From the NCBI GenBank assembly GCA_963722555.1, contig CAVRNQ010000007.1:620001-684000 (forward strand): DNA of 64,000 bases, written 5' to 3'. The notes under the pieces were generated by a model. It saw nothing but the letters and a program-made list of their open reading frames with translations, searched no databases and was not told where the DNA came from. Below are positions 8,223-17,002 of this stretch, piece by piece (position 1 is the stretch's first letter; each line of letters begins with the position of its first letter). The position numbers and the translations under genes were made by a program. The DNA comes from Bog-366 sp963722555. GTDB lineage: Bacteria; Acidobacteriota; Terriglobia; UBA7540.

Positions 8223-10307
8223 TCAATTCTTGCTGTATTTCTTTGAATCCTTCTGCACATCCTTTAGAACACTCTTGATGAGATGCGAGGGATTGTTCCA
8301 CAACAGGGCGATAAGCTGGGCACCGTTGTACACAACGGCGCTAGCTCCATTTCCTCCGACTTGGCTCGACACGGTGAAGGAATGGCGCGACACAACGTGT
8401 CCGTTCTCGTCATACGCGTTCAGGTAAAGGCTGTGCGACTGGATCACGTAGGGCGCTTCGATTGTGTCCATTTCCGTCGTTTCCAGGGTTCCATAGTAGG
8501 TGAAGTTCCACGCATCACTGTAAGCGTTTTTCACGGTTCCTGAGCCGGAAACAGGCGTAGTGGTGGTGTTGACCCGTGTGACTGGCTGGAAACCGGCAAA
8601 GGCGTTTTCGGAATACGCATAAGCGAGCAGGTAGCGCGGAACGCCGGGTACCACATTGGCCGCATCTTCTAGCAAGCACATGCGCGGATAATTCTGGGAG
8701 TTTTTCGCCATAAACTTCTGGCCGAGAGGAGGTACATAGAGCGCGAGACCATTTGGCGTCAGGCCTGCAACAGTGATGGTCTGATCGCACAGGGCGCGGT
8801 TGTGGGCGGCGATTTTAGAAAGCTCCTCATCTGGCAAGCGTTCGCCCGCCCGAACGGTAACCAGGGAGGAAGGATTCGCCAATTCTGTAGCCTCGCGCTG
8901 CCCGCCAGAAATATCCGTGGACGTCGTTTCCCCAAGCTGCGACGACGGCTCCAGCAGGCGCTCGTAATTCTGTTTATAGGTGGCATTCTTGGGGTCAAGC
9001 ATGTAAGCCGCACGGTATTCCTCCAGAGCACCTCGCCGGTCGCGTTTCTGCTCCAGTACGACACCGAGGTTGTTGTGCGCCGCGTCATTATTGGGGTTTT
9101 GGCGCAGCGCCTCGCGGAATTCCGCGATCACTCCGTCCCAATCGCGTTTCTGCTCCAGTACGAGGCCGAGGGCGAAGTGCACTACGTCGCTACTTGGGTT
9201 CAAGCGCAACGCCTCGCGGAATTCCGCGATCGCTCCGTCCCAGTCGTGCTTCTGTGCGAACGCGACACCGAGGTTGAGATGCGCCATGTCATTATTGGGC
9301 TGCAAACGTACTGCTTCGCGAAACTCCGTGATCGCTCCAACCCAGTCGGCCTTCTTTCCGAGCGCGAGGCCGAGGTTGCCGTGCGCCAAGTCATTATTAG
9401 GGTTCAAGCGCAGCGCTTCACGTGCCTCAGTGATGGCACCATCCCAGTCGCCCTTCTTTCCGAGCACGAGGCCGAGGTTGTTGTGTGCCCCGTCATTATT
9501 GGGATTTAGGCGTAGCGCCTCGCGTTCTTCTGTGATCGCGCCATCCCAGTCGCCCTTCTCCCCAAGCGCATTCCCGAGACTGTAATGCCCCAGGTCACCT
9601 TCGGGATTAAGGCGCAGGGCCTCGCGCGCTTCTGCCAGCGCTTCGTCTGTCTTCCGTTGACGGTTCAGAGCACGGGAGAGGCCAACATGCAGATCGGCGT
9701 TCTGAGAATCCAGACGGACTGCCGCGCGGTACTCCGCCTCGCCCTCCGCGAACCGGCCTTTCTGAAGGAATTCCGCTCCGCGTGCCACGTGTTGCCGCAG
9801 TTCGGCCTGTCGGGCCTCCGCCGCCGGATCAACGGTCACGGGCTTCATCACCTTGGCGCTCTTCAGCGCGCCGATTAATTCGTCGTCACCACCGCCCAGA
9901 CGCACTTCCTGGAGATAATCATCCTGGGGCTCGAAGTTGATGCCGCGCTCCTCCACCAGCATCGCCACGCGGTGACTGAGCACCTCGCCGGCCAGCAGGG
10001 CGAGGATTTGAACTTGATGGAGCGGCTTCTTCGCGCTCGCGGGCTCGGCCGGCTTGGCCGTACGCAGCGCCTTAAGAAATGCTTCGCTCGCGCCTGCAGT
10101 CTTGAGGCTTTGCATAAAGTCCTCCGCCGGGGCGAAATCAATCCCGCGATGCTCGATCAGCTTTGCGCCAGATTCATCTCCGAGCCCGCTGCGCACGAGG
10201 CTCTGCACTTGGTCTTGGGTCAAGGGCTTCTGTTGCGCCCAGGCAGACAGGGCAAAGATCAACCCCGTCGCCAGTATGAGGAAAGTCAGCGTTCTGAGGA
10301 AGCTCAT
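8223..10307 (-). CDS. Exported tetratricopeptide-repeat protein
   Basis: The start at 10307 (MSFLRTLTFLILATGLIFALSAWAQ) has a signal peptide and GAGGT upstream. The mature N-terminus holds two diverged copies of a 55-60-aa module, residues about 27-85 and 95-150. The first has IEHRGIDFAPAEDF and the second VEERGINFEPQDDY. About eight TPR units follow (residues 155-430). Several are nearly identical over GDWDGAITE-REALRLNPNND, indicating recent expansion by unequal exchange. The last 230 residues form an unrecognised C-terminal domain. TPR arrays mediate protein-protein contacts; a periplasmic or envelope scaffold is inferred. It is divergent from the XRE gene at 10384. Confidence 0.85.
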   Translation of the reverse strand: MSFLRTLTFLILATGLIFALSAWAQQKPLTQDQVQSLVRSGLGDESGAKLIEHRGIDFAPAEDFMQSLKTAGASEAFLKALRTAKPAEPASAKKPLHQVQILALLAGEVLSHRVAMLVEERGINFEPQDDYLQEVRLGGGDDELIGALKSAKVMKPVTVDPAAEARQAELRQHVARGAEFLQKGRFAEGEAEYRAAVRLDSQNADLHVGLSRALNRQRKTDEALAEAREALRLNPEGDLGHYSLGNALGEKGDWDGAITEEREALRLNPNNDGAHNNLGLVLGKKGDWDGAITEAREALRLNPNNDLAHGNLGLALGKKADWVGAITEFREAVRLQPNNDMAHLNLGVAFAQKHDWDGAIAEFREALRLNPSSDVVHFALGLVLEQKRDWDGVIAEFREALRQNPNNDAAHNNLGVVLEQKRDRRGALEEYRAAYMLDPKNATYKQNYERLLEPSSQLGETTSTDISGGQREATELANPSSLVTVRAGERLPDEELSKIAAHNRALCDQTITVAGLTPNGLALYVPPLGQKFMAKNSQNYPRMCLLEDAANVVPGVPRYLLAYAYSENAFAGFQPVTRVNTTTTPVSGSGTVKNAYSDAWNFTYYGTLETTEMDTIEAPYVIQSHSLYLNAYDENGHVVSRHSFTVSSQVGGNGASAVVYNGAQLIALLWNNPSHLIKSVLKDVQKDSKKYSKN

Positions 10308-10383
10308 TGCGACCTCACGAGGCTGTGGTGGTTTGTAGTCTATAGGCGATACGTAGTCGAAAGGATACAGCCACGATGCGCAA

Positions 10384-10599
10384 ATGGCAAACGACATTTG
10401 CACGCGGTTTGGCAGCAGGATCAGGAAACTACGCTTGGCGCGAGGATGGTCTCAAACCTATTTAGCAGTCCATACGGGGCTCGGGAGGCCGTTCATATCT
10501 GATCTGGAGCGTGGGAGGAAGGAACCGTGCCTGAGGTCGGTTGAGATCTTGGCGATGGGATTTGAAATTACGCTCTCACAGTTGTTCAAAGGACTGTAA
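10384..10599 (+). CDS. XRE-family transcriptional regulator, 71 aa
   Basis: A minimal cro/CI-type helix-turn-helix: the recognition region is LARGWSQTYLAVHTGLGRPF followed by ISDLERGRKEPCLRSVEILA. The whole protein is the DNA-binding domain, with no effector domain. It is divergent from the TPR gene with 76 bp between them and may control both. A 20-bp palindrome lies 104 bp downstream at 10703, and a second copy is at 12380. Either could be its operator, but nothing here proves it. Confidence 0.8.
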   Translation: MANDICTRFGSRIRKLRLARGWSQTYLAVHTGLGRPFISDLERGRKEPCLRSVEILAMGFEITLSQLFKGL

Positions 10600-10702
10600 C
10601 CTCTCGGCAAATTCAAACTGCGCCACTACCCCCTATTTGGCAAACCTTCCTTTCTGGAATCTTCCGGAGAACCAGCTATTACACCACGAATCGGGTCTGT
10701 CA

Positions 10703-10722
10703 TTTTCCGGTACACCGGAAAA
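10703..10722. repeat. Palindrome TTTTCCGGTACACCGGAAAA, copy 1
   Basis: Nine-bp arms TTTTCCGGT/ACCGGAAAA flank a 2-bp centre. The identical 20 bp occur at 12380-12399. The size and symmetry fit a dimeric regulator site, though a small transcribed hairpin is equally possible. The 440 bp around it (10600-11038) hold no gene that I recognise. Confidence 0.7.
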
Positions 10723-11038
10723 CTCAAAAAGGCTTCGCCTTTCTTTTTATCGGGGGTCCCTTACGGCCATGCTGTCCGTGTCCTGGCTGGGGCGGATCGG
10801 CAATCGGCTTCGTACTCAATTAGGGGTGAGCCATTTTTGCGAAGTAAGATCATGTGAGGCTGGGAACTCATTCTCTAGGCTCCATCTAAGCGGGAAGGTC
10901 CGGAGTTTTGAAGGGGATTCCATCCCAAATGACACCAGCACCGAAACTTTCGAGATGTTGCAAAATCGTGGATGATTAAGGTCTTGGCGAGGGACGGGTT
11001 TCCTTTAGGATAGAAGAAACTGGTCAAGATCAGCCGGA

Positions 11039-12142
11039 TCAGCGCTCGGCCCTGAGGCCGAGCACCTTCGCGATGCGCCCAGCCAGACCCTCGGCCATCC
11101 ACTGGAAACCGAGGTCGTTTGGATGTGTGCCGTCCACCAAGCCATCACCCCGCGACGGCCCAAGCAAGTCCGTCCCTTCGATGATTTCGAGGTGACGGTC
11201 GCCTGCAGCGATCCGTTTGGCCGCAACCTGACGGATCAATTCACGCATACCCTCAAGCCGCGCATCTCGGGACCATGATTCGTGAGCGGCATAGATCGGC
11301 GTGATAAGCAGAACCGGAGTTTCTGGGTGAGCGTTTCGGATGACTTCCAAAAATGGTGCGTACACATGGGTAAGCGAATCGACGGTGGGGTTGTTCTGCG
11401 CAAAATCCAGCACAAAACATGAGGCATTGATGCTCGCCACGGCGCGCCCCAGCTCGGGCTCACCCATGCCATTCCCCGAGAACCCGAGATTGACAAAGTC
11501 CAGGTTGAGCATCCGGCCAAGAATTGCCTGATAGCTCATGCCGGACCGGCTAGCGCAGCCACCCTGAGTGATTGACGTGCCATAAAAGACGACTGGTTCG
11601 CTGACCGCGAAAGGCTTGGCCGGTTGAACGTGAGCTTCCGCATCCAGCCCGATTCCCAAAACCTTCACGGACATGTAAAGCGGCAAGTAAAGGGTGATCT
11701 CGCGGTCGATGCGTGGCTGGTCTTTGAAATAGGTATATTCGCTTGTCTTGCCTGCCTTGGCATCTTGGTCGGCGGTTGCTGTTCCGCGATGCACGCCGTC
11801 CGCATACAGATCCACTCCCGTTTGCCCGAAAGCGTGCATATTTTTCATACTGGGCGGCTCCGGATACTCGAGCCGGATGGCCAGAATGGAAGTGTTTGTG
11901 CGGAAACGAATGCGGCCTCCGCTTGGGGATTGCGCGAGTTCCCAGACCGGCTGGCGATAGGTGTCTTTCAGTTTAGCTGGCAGGCGAAAGAGTTCGCCGC
12001 CGTTTTCGCCGTACCAAGGCAGCCCGTCCATTTGAACTTGCGAACTGGGGAGCGGAATCCAATGAAGCGGCGCGTCGGCAGCCACGAGCGGACACAGATG
12101 GGCGGCGATTAAGAGCGAAAACGTCAGAGCTTTTGCATTCAT
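11039..12142 (-). CDS. Secreted SGNH/GDSL-type esterase
   Basis: Start 12142 gives a signal peptide (MNAKALTFSLLIAAHLCPLVAA). The first 170 residues form a beta-rich accessory domain as in two-domain carbohydrate esterases. The SGNH hydrolase follows: block I YGTSITQGG with nucleophile S190, block II-III GFSGNGMGEPE with N224, and block V DGTHPNDLG with D337 and H340. Such enzymes remove acetyl or other acyl groups from sugars outside the cytoplasm. The exact ester is unknown. It is a lone minus-strand gene between the two copies of the 20-bp palindrome. Confidence 0.85.
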   Translation of the reverse strand: MNAKALTFSLLIAAHLCPLVAADAPLHWIPLPSSQVQMDGLPWYGENGGELFRLPAKLKDTYRQPVWELAQSPSGGRIRFRTNTSILAIRLEYPEPPSMKNMHAFGQTGVDLYADGVHRGTATADQDAKAGKTSEYTYFKDQPRIDREITLYLPLYMSVKVLGIGLDAEAHVQPAKPFAVSEPVVFYGTSITQGGCASRSGMSYQAILGRMLNLDFVNLGFSGNGMGEPELGRAVASINASCFVLDFAQNNPTVDSLTHVYAPFLEVIRNAHPETPVLLITPIYAAHESWSRDARLEGMRELIRQVAAKRIAAGDRHLEIIEGTDLLGPSRGDGLVDGTHPNDLGFQWMAEGLAGRIAKVLGLRAER

Positions 12143-12379
12143 GATGGCGACGACTATACCAGAAGTTGCCGGACGGGTCTCCAGTGCCTTGCTGCATAAG
12201 CAGCGGATCAAGTCATCCACTGTACCCCACGGAAACCTTGATGCACGACGTTGTCGATTCTTCATGCGTTTTCAATGCTCGGTGCTTCCAGATTCGGCCC
12301 ACAGCAATCTGGATCTCCTTCCGGCCCCTCGGTAAGCCCAAGAGAAATTATTAGCCTTGGTAATATTCTTACTTTGGCC

Positions 12380-12399
12380 TTTTCCGGTACACCGGAAAA
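12380..12399. repeat. Palindrome TTTTCCGGTACACCGGAAAA, copy 2
   Basis: Identical to 10703-10722. The flanking bases C and G extend each arm by one pair here. It lies between the esterase start and the 3' end of the orphan terminase gene. Confidence 0.7.
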
Positions 12400-12498
12400 G
12401 CAGTTTGCGCTGTCCTCGTCGAGCCTTCCATGGGCCACTGAGACATGGGTACACTGTGGCAGCGTTACCCGGTTGTCAGGAGGGTTCGCTGGCACCAT

Positions 12499-13140
12499 TC
12501 AGTCTTTGCATTGTCCGTTATCAACTGCCGTAAAGAGGGCAGTAAGCTCTTGAAGCTGCTCATCAGTAGCGTTAGTAAGGTCGATCTTGTTAGCGAAGAG
12601 CCTCATGATTTCTTCGTCAAGCCCATGCTCCACCTTGTCCGTGAATAGCTTCTGGTGACGACCCAGCAACTCCAATGCCTTAAGCCTATCGGCCAATCGA
12701 ATCTTGCGGAGCTGCCCAAAGCAGTGCTTCTGCTTCCCTTCACCTTCGTACAGGTTCACGAAGTCAAAAGCGCTTATAGCCTCAGCCGTTTCCTCATCCA
12801 ACTCAGGGATGTCCTTCATCCTGCCCTTCTCGTCGAAAAACCGGCGCACATCGAAAAAAGCCAGGTTGGCGATGCCCCGAAGTACGTCCTCTGCTTTCAG
12901 TTCCAGCTTTTCACAGCGCCGGTCCATTGCCTCCTGGATTTCCGCTGCAACCTTAACATTCCTCAACAGGCGACTACCCGCCGCCTCTGCGGTTCTGGGG
13001 GAATATCCTGCCCGAATCGCAGCGTGAGTGGCGTTGAGATCATTGAGATATTCCAAGACAAAGAGCCTTCGCCTGCCAGTCATGTGATGCTGCGGCGGCG
13101 TGGTTCTTGATTTCGTGGGCTCGGGTCTCTCTAGTTCCAT
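12499..13140 (-). CDS. Orphan phage terminase small subunit
   Basis: The sequence after residue 20 (LTGRRRLFVLEYL-like opening, then DLNATHAAIRAGYS, RTAEAAGSRLLRNVKV, then EIQEAMDRR) is typical of the XtmA-type small terminase. That subunit recognises phage pac/cos DNA through its helix-turn-helix. A 213-aa product starts at ATG 13140. An upstream TTG at 13149 overlaps the previous gene's stop codon as TTGA, suggesting translational coupling. No large terminase or capsid gene is nearby, so this is a phage leftover or part of a satellite. It is unrelated in sequence to the gp27-like genes at 36.6-37.5 kb. Confidence 0.8.
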   Translation of the reverse strand: MELERPEPTKSRTTPPQHHMTGRRRLFVLEYLNDLNATHAAIRAGYSPRTAEAAGSRLLRNVKVAAEIQEAMDRRCEKLELKAEDVLRGIANLAFFDVRRFFDEKGRMKDIPELDEETAEAISAFDFVNLYEGEGKQKHCFGQLRKIRLADRLKALELLGRHQKLFTDKVEHGLDEEIMRLFANKIDLTNATDEQLQELTALFTAVDNGQCKD

Positions 13141-13145
13141 ACCGT

Positions 13146-13658
13146 TCAACGTAACCTGCCAAATATGGGTTTTGTCAAATGCTGGTTACCGGCCCATGCC
13201 GATGGTGCCTCGCGAGTTGCTCTAACTGTAATCGTTGGTCGCTCGCCCGTCTTGCAATAACGCTCAAGGTCATCCTTCGTCCAATCCTTGTAGCGATCCG
13301 CTATCCGTCCCTGCTCCTGGACTTCACGATTCACAAGGATCTGAGTTCCTCTCAAGAGGTCCACCAGCATCCTCCAGTCCACCGATTTCTTCGTCAATTC
13401 CCCATTCTTAGTCAGGAGTTTACGGTGTAAATGACCAATACAGGCAGGTATGAGATCACGGACTTGGCCACGATAGTTCTCTACAATGTCCACTACTTCT
13501 GATTGAGAAAGTATGCGGTACACCGTCCCACGACTCATATGCTCATCCCGGGAAATCGCCAACCTCGATCTCCCCGCCAAATACGCACCGATGACGCGGG
13601 CCTGTTTCGCTGGAGAAGTGTACAAGCCACGTTTTCGAATTGTCTCGTTTTGCCTCAT
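13146..13658 (-). CDS. HTH DNA-binding protein paired with the orphan terminase
   Basis: The product is about 170 aa and opens MRQNETIRKRG. Residues about 20-60 form a resolvase-like helix-turn-helix (RVIGAYLAGRSRLAISRDEH then MSRGTVYRILSQSEV). The remainder is helical and charged without a recognised domain. An alternative TTG start at 13694 has GAGGAGG 13 nt before the ATG used here, so the start is uncertain. The stop overlaps the possible TTG start of the terminase gene, so the two are one operon. A DNA-recognition partner in packaging is an inference from position. Confidence 0.6.
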   Translation of the reverse strand: MRQNETIRKRGLYTSPAKQARVIGAYLAGRSRLAISRDEHMSRGTVYRILSQSEVVDIVENYRGQVRDLIPACIGHLHRKLLTKNGELTKKSVDWRMLVDLLRGTQILVNREVQEQGRIADRYKDWTKDDLERYCKTGERPTITVRATREAPSAWAGNQHLTKPIFGRLR

Positions 13659-13913
13659 TTCAGGCGTCCCGTACCTCCTCACGCTGCTTGGCAATGCCGC
13701 TTTTGACGTTACTCACGGATCTTGCGTTGCTTTGGCGTGAGTCGTTCCTCACAGTCCCGACTTTACTCCGCCAAATAGAGTGCTTGTCAATAGGCTCCCC
13801 GGCTGGGCAGTCGTACAGTTTGGATCTTACCGGAAAGGCTATGCCAAAGGGGTTGCGCAGTGGGAATTACTGTGTGAACACCCCCGCACAAACTGCAGTC
13901 GGAGTGTGCGGGC

Positions 13914-14048
13914 ATGAAAGGCCACTGGCATGTTTGGCTAAGGATTCTGGGCGGGTTCCTTGTCCTCGTGTGGCTTCCCTCGCTGGTCATTGGGATTGCC
14001 GCGATTGCGAGGCTCATTTGGAAGAAAGTGGCCAGCAAACCCGCTTGA
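13914..14048 (+). CDS. 44-aa single-pass membrane peptide
   Basis: ATG at 13914 follows GGAG at a good distance. The peptide is MKGHWHVWLRILGG, then FLVLVWLPSLVIGIAAIARL, then IWKKVASKPA: one long transmembrane helix with a basic tail. It is followed 37 bp later by another tiny membrane peptide gene on the same strand. Tiny membrane peptides are often toxins, stress proteins or subunits of larger complexes, but I cannot assign one. Confidence 0.45.
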   Translation: MKGHWHVWLRILGGFLVLVWLPSLVIGIAAIARLIWKKVASKPA

Positions 14049-14085
14049 ACAGCCTTGCTAACGGGTCCGGATTCAGGTGTCGCGA

Positions 14086-14193
14086 ATGAGGGCGGTATTG
14101 TACATCCTTGGCGGGCTCGCAACGATCTTCGTCGTGGCACTGTTGGCGTTCATGGTTTACATCCTCAACGCGCCACTGGACCCCCAGCGATGA
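14086..14193 (+). CDS. 35-aa single-pass membrane peptide
   Basis: The peptide opens MRAVLYILGG and continues LATIFVVALLAFMVYILN, ending APLDPQR: a single transmembrane helix with a short polar tail. The ribosome-binding site is weak (AGGT). Its placement directly after the 44-aa peptide and the matching composition suggest a pair. It could be a chance ORF. Confidence 0.35.
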   Translation: MRAVLYILGGLATIFVVALLAFMVYILNAPLDPQR

Positions 14194-14349
14194 GGACCAT
14201 GTAGGCGTCTGCAGAGGAAACCAGTCCACACGTATCCTGTAAGCAGGCAGCCGGATGATGCTGTGGCGACAGCCCTATTTGCACGGCTCTCCCTTCTTTA
14301 TCGACTCATAGCAGGCATACCAGTCACCAGCAAGAATCTCCTGCCCCCT

Positions 14350-14925
14350 CTACACCGTGACCGACGCGGTTGCCGGTACGTTTGAGTTCTTCTTGGAAGT
14401 GGGAATGTCGTAGCAAATCTCGTCGTGGATGAAACCCTCGACTATATCCTTCTGGTGAGCACTCATGATTGCCCCGCCAACCTTTGTGTTATACGGCTCC
14501 GGCCAGAGATTCTTCGGGTCCTTCGGGTCGCCGCCGTTTTCGAGGGAAATCAGGTGGTCTTCCTCGTAGCAGGCCGGGTTGTCGGAATGCGCCACGCACT
14601 TGGTAGTATCGACTTTTCCCGTGCTCGGGTTGACGAGCTGCGCCCTTGCCTGATGGACAGTATCCCCATATTCCTGAAGCTGGTTCATTTTCAGCTTGGT
14701 CGTGTATTCGGCTGGAGGCCGGATTTGCTTCGTGCTCCATTGTCGGTTGCAGATGTTGTCCTTGATGTTCTCCTGGGTAACCTGCGGATTCGCAGCACCC
14801 GGAGTCCTCACAGGGTCAGGATAGATGTCCGAAGGGCCAACGCGGCTGGACTGAGCCCGAGCCCCATGCACCAAGAGGATGCAGACCAGAGCCATGGGGA
14901 TCGTGAAATGGACTCTCATTTTCAT
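14350..14925 (-). CDS. Secreted HNH-nuclease-like protein
   Basis: The 191-aa protein has a signal peptide (PMALVCILLVHGARA) and a strong ribosome-binding site (GGAGG). The C-terminal half carries a His-Me-finger-like core: CYEEDHLISLENGGDPKDP, then NLWPEPYN, then HQKDIVEGF. DH-LISLE-GG followed by NLWPEP is the signature of small exported proteins annotated as HNH endonuclease-like. Four cysteines may form disulfides outside the cell. Nuclease activity is a prediction. A role in nutrient DNA breakdown or competition would fit. Confidence 0.65.
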   Translation of the reverse strand: MKMRVHFTIPMALVCILLVHGARAQSSRVGPSDIYPDPVRTPGAANPQVTQENIKDNICNRQWSTKQIRPPAEYTTKLKMNQLQEYGDTVHQARAQLVNPSTGKVDTTKCVAHSDNPACYEEDHLISLENGGDPKDPKNLWPEPYNTKVGGAIMSAHQKDIVEGFIHDEICYDIPTSKKNSNVPATASVTV

Positions 14926-15087
14926 CTCGCTGCCTCCTTAGAGAGCGACACGAGGATACATTCGGTGTACCTCGAGGTGCAATATGCATTTCGGCGAGAG
15001 ATATGCATGGCCCACATGACGGGGGAGGCATGGTTGCTGGGACAGAAAAATCCGTCTAAACTGTTTTGTCATTCGTGGAAACTGACG

Positions 15088-15225
15088 ATGCCAGACATCG
15101 CCTTCTTTTGTCCAGAACTGTTCGATTTCTTGCGCCAGCTTAAGCTCCACAACAACCGGAACTGGTTCGCCAAGAACAAGGCGCGATACGAGAAGATGGT
15201 TCTCGACCCGGCACTGCTATGCTCC
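15088..15225 (+). pseudogene. 5' remnant of a DUF2461 gene
   Basis: The frame from ATG 15088 encodes FFCPELFDFLRQLKLHNNRN, then WFAKNKARYEKMVLDPALL, which is the opening of DUF2461-family proteins (about 220 aa). Similarity stops after about 46 residues and the frame closes at 15261. The rest of the gene is absent, so it is a truncated remnant. The following 110 bp to 15372 show nothing else. Confidence 0.6.
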
Positions 15226-15372
15226 GTCGCTTCACTCAAAACAATACCACTCATGACCTGACCGAGACTTTGTAACAATCCGACGCCGCAGAGGTAGCTC
15301 GCCCCTTGCAGGGCGATGGACCGGGAGTATTCATGACTCCCTTAAGCGATGTGGTTTGTCGAGTTCGTCCGA

Positions 15373-16797
15373 CTATGCCTCTTCGATTACCTTGAGCCCC
15401 AGCAGGTGACCCATCTGATGCGCGGCGTGGAGATGGTCGCCATAAAACAGGACCCGGTGTAGGTTGCCAGAGTAGTTCATCAGCATTTTGGCGGCGTCCC
15501 GCACTTGCGTGGTCACCTTGGTCCGACAGCCGCGGGGCAGATCGGGTGTAGCAACGATGCGCCCTGTTGAAACGAGCAAGGTTTCAGCATCAGCCAGCTT
15601 GGTTACGGTCACCGTTTCACCGATGCGCATCTTGACCTGCATGGAGACGCCCTTGTTGTCTTCCATATGGGAACGAACCACGTAGGGAGCGGGCGGACTG
15701 TTCACGCCGTCAAGCCGCGTGGCCGATACGCAATGCGCGTGGATAATCGTGTTGGTTTTCGTGTCGATTACCGGATCGCTGACAAAGCCGACCTTCCCGG
15801 AATAATAGGTAAAGAGCATCTGCGTGAAAGTGCTCTCAAGGTCACCCTCGCAAACCCCATACAGACCACGATCATTCAGCTTGGACCACGCAACGCAAGG
15901 GTAGGCAGGCAAATCGCCCCGGCGAAATCCGCCCAGGCAGTCGATCGTGATGGCATTGGCGTGCTCTTCTTCCAGCAGCTTTTTGATGGCGTAATACAGA
16001 CGGAAGGCATTGGTGACCTCGGCGTGCTTGGGTTCCACCACCTTCAGGGCTGCCTGCATGAATGCCGTCGCATCGCCCTGTGCCGTTTTCTGGTCGGCCG
16101 ACTCATAAAGCCCTTGCAGGCGCGAATAAGGCACAAACTGAATGGCTGCCCCGAATTTCTCCTCCAGAGCCTTGGTCGTGGCCGTGTGTTCAGTCTCAGG
16201 GCTAATACATACGACTCGACTCTGGCGAAGGCAGTGACGAGCCACTAGCACACGCAAGGGTGTCTCAAGGTCACCGAAATCGCTCGAGGCCACGACTTCT
16301 ACGGGTCGGCCCTTGGCCAGAAGTTCCGACCACTGCGACCAATCGTGCCCGCTGTAAGGCTGTGAGAACATCACCAACGGCAGTCCGGATTCACTCAAAG
16401 GCTCGATCAGATTCATGACGGTGGAAGTCAGGTTGAAGACTAGGAGACCGGCAGACCCCTTGAGTGCTCCCTGAACCCGGGAAAGGTCCTCAGGCACGCG
16501 GAGCAGTTCGTGACCTGTAAATTTCACGGCAGGCTCAGGTTTGGCCTCGAAAGCCTCCAGCCCCGGCCGAATGCGCTGGATGTCGTCTTGAGGTTTGAAG
16601 TCCGGGCGAGGCCATGTGGGAATAGGCTTGGCAAGATAGAGAACGTGAATGGTTGCCGGTAAAGGGCGAGGTGCGGGCATCGTTCCCGCGGCGTTGCCAG
16701 AGGCTGCCATCTGCAGATTTGATCCGCCAGTCAAAGCCAAAGCGGCTGCTGTCGAACCCAGGAACTCTCTTCTAGAAAGATCATTTGTTTTTCTCAT
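15373..16797 (-). CDS. Tat-exported L-fucose/arabinose isomerase-like protein
   Basis: The start at 16797 gives a twin-arginine signal (LSRREFLGSTAAALALTGG), so the protein is exported folded, typically with a cofactor. GGGGGG lies just upstream. The body resembles the sugar-isomerase fold of L-fucose/L-arabinose isomerase-like proteins: it has a conserved DCLGGF segment and a metal-ligand-like DHLHAAHQMGHLLGL tail. Catalytic identity is unproven. It is the last gene of a minus-strand set with two DUF4832-type proteins upstream, suggesting a shared carbohydrate role. Confidence 0.65.
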   Translation of the reverse strand: MRKTNDLSRREFLGSTAAALALTGGSNLQMAASGNAAGTMPAPRPLPATIHVLYLAKPIPTWPRPDFKPQDDIQRIRPGLEAFEAKPEPAVKFTGHELLRVPEDLSRVQGALKGSAGLLVFNLTSTVMNLIEPLSESGLPLVMFSQPYSGHDWSQWSELLAKGRPVEVVASSDFGDLETPLRVLVARHCLRQSRVVCISPETEHTATTKALEEKFGAAIQFVPYSRLQGLYESADQKTAQGDATAFMQAALKVVEPKHAEVTNAFRLYYAIKKLLEEEHANAITIDCLGGFRRGDLPAYPCVAWSKLNDRGLYGVCEGDLESTFTQMLFTYYSGKVGFVSDPVIDTKTNTIIHAHCVSATRLDGVNSPPAPYVVRSHMEDNKGVSMQVKMRIGETVTVTKLADAETLLVSTGRIVATPDLPRGCRTKVTTQVRDAAKMLMNYSGNLHRVLFYGDHLHAAHQMGHLLGLKVIEEA

Positions 16798-16986
16798 AGA
16801 TCCCCCCGAACATGCGAATTCAGCGTGGACACCCAAGGGTTATCGGAATTTCCGATTTCAACTCAATCTCTGCGCAAAACCCTACACCTGCTGCCCTCTC
16901 GTGTAAAGTTCATCGGATCGGCACGGCCACCAGAGCAACATATCGCTGGTATCGTAATTCCGCTGAACCCGTTCGGTGTGGCTCCT

Positions 16987-17002
16987 GCCCGGGACTACGG
17001 GC
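16987..17002. repeat. Small hairpin spanning the stop codon of DUF4832 copy A
   Basis: GCCCG pairs with CGGGC, and the TAG stop codon lies in the loop. The same arrangement is at 18638-18652 across the stop of the second paralogue. It has therefore been kept or copied with the duplication and may be a 3'-end processing or attenuation hairpin. Confidence 0.45.

Noticed and set aside
14425..15261. Plus-strand ORF of 278 codons
   Set aside because: Most of it is antisense to the HNH-like gene. Only its last part, from 15088, matches a known family and is listed as a DUF2461 remnant.
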